Below are positions 33,541-41,926 of a stretch of 64,000 bases of DNA, piece after piece; positions within the stretch are counted from its first letter, which is position 1; each line of letters opens with the position of its first letter. This DNA comes from Deltaproteobacteria bacterium (GTDB lineage: Bacteria; Myxococcota_A; Polyangia; JAAYKL01): contig JAUVDV010000005.1 in the NCBI GenBank assembly GCA_030595125.1, positions 27,878 through 91,877 on the forward strand, written 5' to 3'. Both the position numbers and the translations under genes were made by a program. Below the pieces are notes generated by a model. The model was not told the DNA's origin. It saw nothing but the letters and a program-made list of their open reading frames with translations, and searched no databases.

Positions 33541-34967
33541 TCGTCTCCCCCGATACGACCGGCGTCTCCCGAGTTGATGTACCCGAGCGACTCCAGCTGC
33601 GCCTTCACCGTTCCATTCAGCTCCACTTCTGTTTCCGTAAACGCTTGCGGGCGGGCGGTAATCAGCGCGTCCAGCATTGTTTTCAGCTCGGTCGCCGCCT
33701 CTTCGTCGCTCTCGAAAAGATCGTTCTTCTCCATTGGATCGGTGCCGAGGTCGAACACCAGGGGCGTCTCCTCTCCTTGCCGCCAATACGCCTTTCTTGT
33801 GCCGATCCGCAGCGTGGTCGGCACAGGTGTCGAAACAGTGTCACGCTGGCTGACTGCGGGCCTCGGCTCGTCGTGCTCTCCTCTCACCAGCGGCATGATC
33901 GATCTGCCCTCCGCATGCGGAAGCGACTCGATCGACAGCAGTTCGAGCACGGTGGGCAACATGTCAATTCCGCGAACCTGATCCGAGATTCTGGTACCCG
34001 CTCCACTTCCGTCCGGGAGCCCGATCAGGAGAGGTACCAGGAGCTGTTCGTCCCATAGCGCGTGGGAGTGCCAACCCATCATCCCGCGTTCCCCGAGTTC
34101 CTCTCCGTGATCGGAGGTAAACACGATGATGGTGTTCTCCATCAGATCTCTGTCCGCAAGGCCGCTGAGCAGAACTCCGAAGGCGTCGTCCATAGATCTG
34201 ATCTCCGCATCGTAAGCCGCGATGATGTGTCGTTTGTCCTCTTCATCAACAGAAAGCTGCTCGTTGTTGATCTCCTGGAGCAGCGTCTTGTCTATGGTGT
34301 CGGGCAGAGCACCGGAGTACTTGTGTCCGATGGCATTGTAGAACTCGGCGTCGGGGTTGTAGGGGTGGTGTGTTTCGTAGGTATGCAGGAACATGAACCA
34401 GGGTGTCTTTGCTTCGGCGTTGTCGTCGAGCCAACGAAATACTCTTTTCACATTTCGCGCGAACTTCGCCTTTATCGATACTCCCGGAAGTGTGACGTAC
34501 TCGTCAAAACCCTGGGACAGGCCCCACATGGCGTCCATCTGCCCGCCATCGTTTATCGATACTGTTCGATACCCTTTTTTCTTCAGGATCTCGGCCATGG
34601 TGACATGCTCGGGGGGCAAGGGAGCTCTGCGGGAAAAGAACGCGCCGTGGTGGACCGGCAACAGCGATGTGAAAATCGATGCGTGAGACGGTGTCGTCGA
34701 TGGGGCCGCCGCAACTACAGTTTCAAAGAGGATGGCCTGTTTCTTTGCGAAGGTGTCCAGAATTGGGGATGTGTCCACGGGATATCCGTAGCTTCCCAGG
34801 TGATCCGCCCGCAAGGTATCTATGGAGATCAGCAACAGATTCGGTTTTTGCCATGCATTCTCAAACAGCACAAACAGGACCGCGGCAGCGACCATCAGGA
34901 AAAACAACACTGCGGCGATCAACAACCTCAAGCGCCTCGTGATTCTTTTTGCATCCGAGTGGTCCAC
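33537..34967 (-). CDS. Sulfatase-fold membrane-anchored enzyme 2
   Basis: A 476-residue protein with an N-terminal membrane helix (RRLRLLIAAVLFFLMVAAAV) and a large extracytoplasmic sulfatase-fold domain. It has LLISIDTLRADHLGSYGY (first metal site), FTSDHGEELGERGMMGWHS (second metal site) and a nucleophile block PSTTPSHASIFTSL with Thr91 in place of Cys/Ser. GTG 34967 is preceded by GAGGT and lies 2 nt after the stop of the upstream gene. The C-terminal tail (QLESLGYIN) matches the tail of the third sulfatase-like protein. Phosphotransferase activity is as likely as sulfatase activity. Confidence 0.83.
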   Translation of the reverse strand: MDHSDAKRITRRLRLLIAAVLFFLMVAAAVLFVLFENAWQKPNLLLISIDTLRADHLGSYGYPVDTSPILDTFAKKQAILFETVVAAAPSTTPSHASIFTSLLPVHHGAFFSRRAPLPPEHVTMAEILKKKGYRTVSINDGGQMDAMWGLSQGFDEYVTLPGVSIKAKFARNVKRVFRWLDDNAEAKTPWFMFLHTYETHHPYNPDAEFYNAIGHKYSGALPDTIDKTLLQEINNEQLSVDEEDKRHIIAAYDAEIRSMDDAFGVLLSGLADRDLMENTIIVFTSDHGEELGERGMMGWHSHALWDEQLLVPLLIGLPDGSGAGTRISDQVRGIDMLPTVLELLSIESLPHAEGRSIMPLVRGEHDEPRPAVSQRDTVSTPVPTTLRIGTRKAYWRQGEETPLVFDLGTDPMEKNDLFESDEEAATELKTMLDALITARPQAFTETEVELNGTVKAQLESLGYINSGDAGRIGGDE

Positions 34968-34969
34968 GG

Positions 34970-36382
34970 TTACCTCGTGTATCCAAGGGCCTTCAAACGC
35001 TCTACCATTTCGATGTATGACTGTATCGCCTCGTTGGTGGCCGGATCGGCGTCGGACCGGTTCTCCTTCATCCATTGCCGAAGTTCACGTGCCAGCTCCT
35101 GGCCCGCCGCGCTCTTACCCCACAGGTTGGTGCGCTCGCCCGGATCCCGGTCGAGATCGTACAGCTCGTACCTCTCCTCGCCGGAAGTGTAAATGATCTT
35201 GAGATTATCACGAACAAGTGAAAACTCGTTGGGCCGAGTGCGAAACTCCCGGGGGTGCTGGAGGTTCTTGCCGTAGTAGTGGAAGGCCCGGCTCACTACC
35301 GGGGGCGGCGATTCCAGGTCGCGCCCGTCCACTGCCGCAAGTACGTAGTTGTGGATGACCAGCGTGGATACAGGCTCCTCGACTCTTCCCCTGCTGTCCG
35401 AGCGTGGGTTCCAGATCATCAACGGTACGTGAAGAAGCTCATTGTAGACGGTCCATTCGTGGCCGACACGCCCCCGCTCCATGAACTCCTCCCCGTGATC
35501 CCCTGCGATGATCACCAGGGTGTTGTCCGCAAGGTCGAGTTGATCCAGACGGCGCAAGATGCTCCCCACTAGGCGATCGGTTTCGAAGACCTCCGCGTGG
35601 TACAGGGCCTCAATGCACTTGATCTCCTGCTTCGAGAGATCTTTCTCGATCTTGCGGATCTCCTCGATGTCCATTCCGAGCATCACGCGACCGCAATCTT
35701 CCTGCCGATAATCGAACGCCTTCCGCGCCTCGGCTCCCGGAACCCAGTTGTAGTGAGGGTCGAACAGGTGAGTCCAAAGGAAGAACCTCTTCGAACCGTG
35801 TTTCTCCAGCCACTTCTCGACAGCCTCACCAACATCGGCGGAGGTCTTCCCTGTCCTGCCCTTGCCCAGATTCTCGAACTGGTCGAAGTCCCTGATGAGC
35901 ATCGAGGACTTGGGGCGCAGGTTCGACAGGTCTCCGAACCCCTTGTGATCGGTAATCCCCGCGGTGATGTAGCCCTTTTTCGATAGCCCGGCCGCTATCG
36001 AGGTCGGCCTGTCGTAGTGCGCTATTATCTCGAGCAGATCCTCGTTGGAAACCAGGCTCCCGAACATGATGGCCCGCAACGCCGGCATGGTCACGGGGGC
36101 CGGGGTGTACGCGTTTTCGAACAACAGGCCTTTTTTGCCAAAGGCGCAGATGTTTGGAGCAATGTCGTCCTCGTAGCCCTGGCATTTCAGGTGGTCGGCG
36201 CGAAGGGTTTCGATGGTGATGAGCAGAACGTTACAATTGAGGCAAGCGCCTCGAGACAACAACGCCGCGCTGGAGGTGTCGGCGCCAGGCCGCGCAGGCC
36301 CCAGGCCACTTAACAGCAACGCCAGGCCAGTGGTGACAACTATCGCAACAGCGGCGATGCCGATTATTGTTTTCCTTCTCAT
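34970..36382 (-). CDS. Sulfatase-fold membrane-anchored enzyme 3
   Basis: A 470-residue protein with an N-terminal signal-anchor (MRRKTIIGIAAVAIVVTTGL) and a sulfatase-fold domain. The first metal motif reads LLITIETLRADHLKCQGY, with Glu where the family normally has Asp. The nucleophile block is PAPVTMPALRAIMF with Thr98. The second metal motif is IAGDHGEEFMERGRVGHEW. Two Cys (ACLNC about residues 47-50) may form a disulfide. The Asp-to-Glu change makes it the most divergent of the three. It is 42 nt downstream of the membrane glycosyltransferase gene and 2 nt upstream of the next sulfatase-like gene, all on the minus strand. Confidence 0.8.
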   Translation of the reverse strand: MRRKTIIGIAAVAIVVTTGLALLLSGLGPARPGADTSSAALLSRGACLNCNVLLITIETLRADHLKCQGYEDDIAPNICAFGKKGLLFENAYTPAPVTMPALRAIMFGSLVSNEDLLEIIAHYDRPTSIAAGLSKKGYITAGITDHKGFGDLSNLRPKSSMLIRDFDQFENLGKGRTGKTSADVGEAVEKWLEKHGSKRFFLWTHLFDPHYNWVPGAEARKAFDYRQEDCGRVMLGMDIEEIRKIEKDLSKQEIKCIEALYHAEVFETDRLVGSILRRLDQLDLADNTLVIIAGDHGEEFMERGRVGHEWTVYNELLHVPLMIWNPRSDSRGRVEEPVSTLVIHNYVLAAVDGRDLESPPPVVSRAFHYYGKNLQHPREFRTRPNEFSLVRDNLKIIYTSGEERYELYDLDRDPGERTNLWGKSAAGQELARELRQWMKENRSDADPATNEAIQSYIEMVERLKALGYTR

Positions 36383-36424
36383 ATGGTCTGTAATTTACGA
36401 TATTCCCGAGCATTCATAAAGCGA

Positions 36425-38116
36425 TCAACGATCCAAAGAAGACAGGTGCCGCAGGTGTTGTCTGGCCCGCTCGACGTACATGGCGTCCTTGTTCTGGTTC
36501 CCCAGTTCGAGCACACGTTCCCACGCGGCGACGGCTCTCGTGCGGCGTTTGGGCATTCTTTCCGTCATCAACGCCAGGTTGTGATGAGAGGAGATGTATT
36601 GCGGGTTGAGATCGATCGATCTCTCGTACTCCTCGATGGCCCTGTCGATGTTTTTCATCTGCCGAAACTTATTTCCGAGATTGTAGTGGACCATGAACCG
36701 ACTGCCGGTCTCGTCCACCAGATCCATCTGCGTAAACGCGATGCCCAGTACAAGGGCGCCTGCGGCCAGTCCTAGGGGGAGCATTCGCCTTTCACGGATC
36801 TTCTCGGCCGACCAGATGACCCCGTAGGCCGCGAACAGGACCAGGAACGGCGCAACGGGCATCCTGTAGTGAGAGAGAACGAAGAAGATCATCAACGACA
36901 CCACGTAGGTGAGCACCATGGCGTACAGGGGAAACACCAGCGCTCCTTTCTTCTTCCATGCGAGCGCCATCCCGAGCAGTGCGAGGGGCGCTACCAGCCC
37001 GAACGTGGGCAGCGGCAGCTTCAGAACCGACGAAAAGTTGCGCGACGACGGATAGTCGCGGCTGTTGCCGGACTCGAATTCGTTGAAGAAGAGACCGAGC
37101 TTCAACCCCATGAGGCGGATCCATTGACCGGGGTGAGCGGCAATATGAGACGATGCCCGGTTCCACCAGTATCTCGAGATCTCCGACGGCGCGAGATCTT
37201 CGCCCAGATCGCCGCCGGCCACCTTTGCGTACGCCAGCCGCTGCTGCATCGGGTCGTCCGCCCGGGTTGGGGGGAACACGGACGGAACCCTGAAGACCCC
37301 CGTCGCTCCGGGTCCGTTGCCGATGTAGAAGTTCGCGCCGCCCTGGGCGCTGATCAACACGATGTCGTCCCCCACCACCAGGTTGCGAAAAGTGACCGGG
37401 AGGACCACGGCGCACGTCGATACGCCAAGCACAACCACCGCTATCGCCAGTCGCATTTTTGAGAGCTTGTTGCGAAACGAAAAGTACATCCAGGGCAAGA
37501 TGGGGATGACGAGGAGGAGGACGTTGGGCCTGGCGAGGGCGCTGATGCCGAGGAGCACTCCGGCTAAAGCCCAGTTGAGAGCGTCGTTCGGTCTGGACGA
37601 AGCTCGAACCAGAGCCAGCGCCAGCAGGAGGTTGAGCGGAGTCTGGATGGCGGCGACCAAGAGGACTCCGTCGTAGAAGACCGACATGGAGTACACCGAC
37701 CATGTGAGCGCGGCCAGTGCCCCTGTCGCGGCGCCGAGGGTTCGCTTGCCCAGAAGATAAATTAGCGCGCAACTCCCCGCCCCGATCACCAGCTGGAAGA
37801 GCCTGGCCGCGTAGAGGCTCGCTCCAGTGATCTTGTACAGAACTCCGAGCGCGTAGGGATACAGGGGGGCCAGGAAGAAAACGTCATCTCCCAGCCACTC
37901 CCCAGAGGCAATGCGGGTCGCCCAATCGTGATACACACCCGGATCCACCGAGGGAAAATAGAAATACGGATCGTTAGCTTCTATCTGGAAAAAATGAACC
38001 AGCCGCACCAGGAGCCCCAGCGCCACCAGACCGATGACGACCAGGCGCTCGCGCTTCTCCACCATCGCGGATAACCCGATCTTGGAGGTTGTCGCCTTTG
38101 ATTTCGACCTGGCCAT
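36425..38116 (-). CDS. GT39-like membrane glycosyltransferase with C-terminal TPR
   Basis: A 563-residue polytopic protein with about ten membrane segments. The first periplasmic loop, PDPYFYFPSVDPGVYHDWATRI-like, has the acidic residues of GT-C transferases (dolichyl- or undecaprenyl-phosphate sugar dependent). The last 90 residues are cytosolic or periplasmic TPR repeats (VHYNLGNKFRQMKNIDRAIEEYERSIDLNP in parts). ATG 38116 gives MARSKSKATTSKIGLSAMVE; no strong ribosome site is seen, and a Met 17 codons later is an alternative. It begins the minus-strand glycan operon running to 31010. Protein O-mannosylation or polysaccharide glycosylation are both possible. Confidence 0.78.
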   Translation of the reverse strand: MARSKSKATTSKIGLSAMVEKRERLVVIGLVALGLLVRLVHFFQIEANDPYFYFPSVDPGVYHDWATRIASGEWLGDDVFFLAPLYPYALGVLYKITGASLYAARLFQLVIGAGSCALIYLLGKRTLGAATGALAALTWSVYSMSVFYDGVLLVAAIQTPLNLLLALALVRASSRPNDALNWALAGVLLGISALARPNVLLLVIPILPWMYFSFRNKLSKMRLAIAVVVLGVSTCAVVLPVTFRNLVVGDDIVLISAQGGANFYIGNGPGATGVFRVPSVFPPTRADDPMQQRLAYAKVAGGDLGEDLAPSEISRYWWNRASSHIAAHPGQWIRLMGLKLGLFFNEFESGNSRDYPSSRNFSSVLKLPLPTFGLVAPLALLGMALAWKKKGALVFPLYAMVLTYVVSLMIFFVLSHYRMPVAPFLVLFAAYGVIWSAEKIRERRMLPLGLAAGALVLGIAFTQMDLVDETGSRFMVHYNLGNKFRQMKNIDRAIEEYERSIDLNPQYISSHHNLALMTERMPKRRTRAVAAWERVLELGNQNKDAMYVERARQHLRHLSSLDR

Positions 38117-38215
38117 GGGGTGATGATAACACTCAATCTCCGATTCTACTCTCAAGGATTTTCTGTTATCGTCGCGCTTGATTGACATGCATTTCCCGAG
38201 TTGAAGGAGCTTCAC

Positions 38216-38797
38216 ATGAAGAAGGCCATTTTCATTACACTCCTGACAGCCCTGTTTTCCTTGTCGTGTTCGAGCGGTCCGGAGGGTACCAGCACCGGCG
38301 ACTGTGCGGACGACAAGGACAACGACGGAGACGGCCTGGTCGATTGCGAGGACGACGGGTGCAATTTCGACGATCGCTGTGCCGAGATGGCCCGCAAGGC
38401 CAGGGAGGCGGAGAAAGTGGCTGCGGCGATAAAGAAGAAGAAGGAAGAAGCCGCTGCGCAGAAAGCCGCAAATGACGCGGCGAACCCGTATGTCGTGATA
38501 GGCGATCTCTGGGTTCAGCGGGTCCATAACGGAGAAAACGTGGCCCTGAACGCCGCCAAGGAATACTGCGAGCGTCTAAAACTGGCGGACCACAACGACT
38601 GGCGCCTTCCCACCGAGGCCGAGGCCGTGAAGGCCGCAAAGAGCAGATTGCTCTTGTTCGAGGCCTTTGCTATGTGGACATCGACCCTTCGTTCAAAGAA
38701 AAGAGGCGTCATTGTGGGTATTACCTCTGGCGCAGCGAACGAATTGGGCGTAGTTTATGATGGAGACTGCAGAGCCCGTTGTGTTCGGGTTAAGTGA
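38216..38797 (+). CDS. Lipoprotein with DUF1566-like (Lcl) domain
   Basis: A 193-residue lipoprotein: signal peptide MKKAIFITLLTALFSLSCSS with lipobox LSC, then CADDKDNDGDGLVDCEDDGC (the DNDGDGLVDC motif common in this lineage). An Ala/Lys/Glu-rich helix (about residues 62-90) may be a coiled coil. The C-terminal 100 residues have NAAKEYCERLKLADHNDWRLPTEAE, the signature of the DUF1566 fold, a C-type-lectin-like module also seen in formylglycine-generating-like proteins. GAAGGAG 8 nt upstream fixes the ATG. It is divergent from the glycosyltransferase gene. Confidence 0.82.
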   Translation: MKKAIFITLLTALFSLSCSSGPEGTSTGDCADDKDNDGDGLVDCEDDGCNFDDRCAEMARKAREAEKVAAAIKKKKEEAAAQKAANDAANPYVVIGDLWVQRVHNGENVALNAAKEYCERLKLADHNDWRLPTEAEAVKAAKSRLLLFEAFAMWTSTLRSKKRGVIVGITSGAANELGVVYDGDCRARCVRVK

Positions 38798-38826
38798 TTT
38801 TTCCGGTAATAATTTCGTGATCGAGG

Positions 38827-38857
38827 GCCCCTGATATTCCGGGCCACTCTTTTTTTG
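38827..38857 (+). terminator. Weak rho-independent terminator
   Basis: GGCCC (38827-38831) pairs with GGGCC (38842-38846), followed within 4 nt by a run of seven T, just after the lipoprotein gene. The stem is only 5 bp, so confidence is modest. Confidence 0.4.
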
Positions 38858-38864
38858 AAAGAAT

Positions 38865-40643
38865 ATGGATTTCGTCGAGCATACAAGGCGATTGAACCGC
38901 GATCTTTACGACGCGTGCGACAGGGGAGCTCTCAACAAGCTCGGCCGGGCCATGGATCGCGCCGGGAGTCTGTCCGTGCTGCTCGAGGCAAGCGACCCAT
39001 CCCTCGAACCGTTCCCGGCGAGCCACTTGAGAGATCTCTCAAAAGTTCACCGCGAGTTCATGCGCTGGAAGGATGCGGCCAAGGAGATGCGTCGGGTGAT
39101 CTCCAGCAGCGGGCTGAGTCTCCCGGACGGCATTCTCCCGGAGATCGCCACGCCGCACGAGCTTGGCGCACTGGAGCGCACCGCAAGAATGTGCCCTCGC
39201 TCCACTCATCCGGATCACGGAAGCTGGTTCTCGGCCGTAAAGGCGCACGTGGAGTTGTGGAACGCTTGCGTCGAGATCGGACTCTCCACAGGGACCGCCG
39301 CGATCACCGTCATCGATCCGGACCATCCGGACGCACGGGAGTACACCTCCATCGCGACCTCCAAGATCAACCTCGATGAACTTCGCGGTTATCAGTGGCT
39401 CGGAGCGCGCAGGGGCGAGCGCGCGGGAATGATCGAGATCAATCTGGACCTCCCCAGAGAAGCTATCAAACAGCAAGGTGAAGCTCGGTTGTCCTTGTTG
39501 GGCCTGTCCTCGCAAAAAAGAGGCGTCGACAGCGTCCTCGAGGAGCTGGTCTGGAACAACCTGGAGCCCGTGTTGATCTCTCTTCTGGATCGAAGGTCTC
39601 GGACCGAGGCGCTGGGCACTGCGGCGTCGGCGTACGCGGGTCTCCTGGAGCTGCCGCCGCTGGTCGCCAAGGTGCTTGTTGCCGCGCACGTCAGCACCAC
39701 GACAGCGCCAGTCGGAGTAGCTGTTCTCTCCGGCGACGGTGCGCCCATCGCTCAGGAGGAGATCCCTGCAGGGGCGGATCTGACCGCGCGGATCCTCTCC
39801 GTATTGGAGGCACACAGCCCCGACGCTGCTGTTCTCCCGGTAACGGCCAGTGATTCCGAACGTCTACGCCTGCTCGAATCCACGCTCGAGTCCTCGCTGA
39901 AAGCCAGGATTATCCCGGCGGCGCTTACCGAAGCGCGTGAGGGTCTCGATCACCCGCCCATGATCGCCGGAGCGATCGTTCTTGGGCGCAGGGCGTTGAA
40001 CCCCGCAGTGGAGTACGGTTCGGTCAACCCCGCCTCTCTCGGGCTCGGGGAGTATACCAGCGATATAGACGACACGGTGCTCGCGCAGGTGCTTGTCGAG
40101 ACCCGTTTGCTCGCACAATGGGACCGCAAGCGCGGGAGGGGAGCATCCCAGAAGGGCGGCGCGTCAGGATCGAGGTCGGCGGGCGGGGTAAAGAAGATCA
40201 AGCAGCTCAACCCGCTTGTCAAAACTATCCGCGATCTAAAGCCGGGCATGACGGTGGACGGGATCGTCACCAATCTCACGCGCTTCGGCGCATTCGTTAA
40301 TATCGGTCTCACAACTGAAGCGATGATCCACGTTTCCCAGCTCTCCGAAGAGTTTGTCGATGAGCCTTCCCAGGTGGTGCGAGTAGGCCAGAACGTGAGC
40401 GCCAGGGTGATCGAGGTCGTACCCGAGAAAAGCAGAATAGCCCTTTCTCTCAAGCCTGACTCGGGCACCATGGATCGGTCGCCTTCGCGTCGGGACTCTT
40501 CCAGGGAAAGACCCGCCCGGCCATACGGTCCTCAGATTGAAAAAGTTGGCGACAACACTCAACGGTCCAAGGGATCGGGTAGCTCGGACAAGCCAAGTCG
40601 TTCCGCCGCCCTGGCCGATCTGGACGCCCTGTTCAAGAAGTAA
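38865..40643 (+). CDS. Reduced Tex-like S1 RNA-binding protein
   Basis: A 592-residue protein that resembles the transcription accessory factor Tex but lacks conserved parts. Residues about 275-350 look like a diverged YqgF/RNase-H domain (VGVAVLSGDGAPIAQEEIP). Residues about 365-405 match the Tex stretch before the helix-hairpin-helix (RRALNPAVEYGSVNPASLGL, GEYTSDIDDTVL). Residues about 455-530 are a good S1 domain (GMTVDGIVTNLTRFGAFVNI, EAMIHVSQLSEEFV). The usual Tex HhH repeats after this block are replaced by a basic Gly/Ser/Lys linker, and the C-terminus is a low-complexity Ser/Arg tail. Tex is normally about 770 residues. A nucleic-acid-binding role is likely; its true partner is unknown. 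Confidence 0.75.
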   Translation: MDFVEHTRRLNRDLYDACDRGALNKLGRAMDRAGSLSVLLEASDPSLEPFPASHLRDLSKVHREFMRWKDAAKEMRRVISSSGLSLPDGILPEIATPHELGALERTARMCPRSTHPDHGSWFSAVKAHVELWNACVEIGLSTGTAAITVIDPDHPDAREYTSIATSKINLDELRGYQWLGARRGERAGMIEINLDLPREAIKQQGEARLSLLGLSSQKRGVDSVLEELVWNNLEPVLISLLDRRSRTEALGTAASAYAGLLELPPLVAKVLVAAHVSTTTAPVGVAVLSGDGAPIAQEEIPAGADLTARILSVLEAHSPDAAVLPVTASDSERLRLLESTLESSLKARIIPAALTEAREGLDHPPMIAGAIVLGRRALNPAVEYGSVNPASLGLGEYTSDIDDTVLAQVLVETRLLAQWDRKRGRGASQKGGASGSRSAGGVKKIKQLNPLVKTIRDLKPGMTVDGIVTNLTRFGAFVNIGLTTEAMIHVSQLSEEFVDEPSQVVRVGQNVSARVIEVVPEKSRIALSLKPDSGTMDRSPSRRDSSRERPARPYGPQIEKVGDNTQRSKGSGSSDKPSRSAALADLDALFKK

Positions 40644-40734
40644 TTGCCCACATTTTTTTCGTTTGTATGAGATAATATGTTTCTATTGTGGTGGCCGCGT
40701 TGACCCCATCCCGGCTGCTTTATAGGAGTGAATG

Positions 40735-41904
40735 ATGCGATCAACCAATCCCTTCTTTTGTTTCGTTGGCATTTGCGGACTACTTTTCGTGTCCGGATGC
40801 CTGAATGATGACATTCCGTTTGAATCTGATGATTCCGTATGTAGCGCGGGCGTGGAGCAATCGTGTTATTGCACCGCCACGTTGCAAGGAACGCAGACCT
40901 GCCTCCCGGACGAATCCGGCTGGAGCGATTGCGAATGCAGCTCGGACGCCGACACGGATTCGGATACGGATTCTGACACGGATACCGATACGGATACCGA
41001 TACCGATACCGATACGGATACGGAATGCGACGAACTGACGATGGACATCGATTACGCTACCGTGCGCATGGTCACCCTTCTGGACATGTCCGGTTCAATG
41101 GCGTCCGTCAATTTCTCCTTTGTTCAGACGGCCCTCACGAACTGGCTCACGGACATGGCGGGGCAACATATCGAGTTCGGGTTCGACACGTTTCCCGAAA
41201 ACCCGCTCGGCTCGTCCGATTACTGCGCTGTCAACACCTCTATCCCCTTCGAGCCGACGATCGGAACGGAGGCTGGCATCACCAGCTGGCTCACAAGCAC
41301 CGGGGCTCCCGCAGGATTGGGGCCACTGGCGTGCGGCCTGGACAACTTCAACAGCCCAGCATATTCGACCAATCTCCCGGGTGCGGGCATCGACTCGTAT
41401 CTCATCACGTTCTCGGACGGAGCCGACAACTGCGGACTCCTCTGCACCACCGGCGGGACCGTCACGGACGCGGAGCTGACAACCATTACTGCGGAGCTGC
41501 TCACCAACGATATAATGACCTTCGCGATAGGTCTGGGGACGTATTACTCCACGTCTCAGCTTGACGCCATAGCGGCGGCCGGCGGCACGGAAATCACAAC
41601 CCATCTCTCCGCGATTAACTCCACCGAGCTGGAAGACGCCCTGGACACCATCGTAAGATCCACCCTTGGATGTGTCTTCGATCTGCCCGATCCCTCTGCC
41701 CAGTCAAATCCCAATATGATAAACATTTACGTCGATTCAGCCGTCGTTCTTCAGGACGAAGGCTGTGGCTCCGGCGAAGGATGGCAGTGGGTAGGCAGCT
41801 CGCACATGGCTATTGAGCTGTGCGAGGATACATGTACCGACGCCCTTGTTGTGCTCCCGCCCCCGGTTACAGCAACCAAGGGTTGCCCCACGCTGACCAT
41901 CTGA
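40735..41904 (+). CDS. Asp-Thr linker lipoprotein with von Willebrand A-like domain
   Basis: A 389-residue lipoprotein. ATG 40735 is 6 nt after GGAG; ATG 40732 is also possible. The signal peptide ends in lipobox VSGC. A short Cys-rich module (CSAGVEQSCYCTATLQGTQT) precedes an Asp-Ser/Asp-Thr linker. Residues about 108-310 are a VWA-like domain with MIDAS start LLDMSGSM and LITFSDGADNCG. The C-terminal 75 residues are Cys-containing. VWA lipoproteins of this kind are common in Myxococcota genomes and their ligands are unknown. It is convergent with the nucleotidyltransferase-aminotransferase gene. Confidence 0.82.
   Translation: MRSTNPFFCFVGICGLLFVSGCLNDDIPFESDDSVCSAGVEQSCYCTATLQGTQTCLPDESGWSDCECSSDADTDSDTDSDTDTDTDTDTDTDTDTECDELTMDIDYATVRMVTLLDMSGSMASVNFSFVQTALTNWLTDMAGQHIEFGFDTFPENPLGSSDYCAVNTSIPFEPTIGTEAGITSWLTSTGAPAGLGPLACGLDNFNSPAYSTNLPGAGIDSYLITFSDGADNCGLLCTTGGTVTDAELTTITAELLTNDIMTFAIGLGTYYSTSQLDAIAAAGGTEITTHLSAINSTELEDALDTIVRSTLGCVFDLPDPSAQSNPNMINIYVDSAVVLQDEGCGSGEGWQWVGSSHMAIELCEDTCTDALVVLPPPVTATKGCPTLTI
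40948..41024 (+). repeat. Hexanucleotide Asp-Ser/Asp-Thr coding repeat
   Basis: About twelve 6-bp units, nearly all GATACC/GATACG or GACACG variants, within the VWA lipoprotein gene. Length change by whole units keeps the frame. Confidence 0.8.
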
Positions 41905-41926
41905 GTTTTCCGGGAAATCCTGAACG

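Noticed and set aside
34062..35192. A 376-codon open frame opposite the sulfatase-like gene
   Set aside because: Antisense to a gene with both metal sites visible; no domain.
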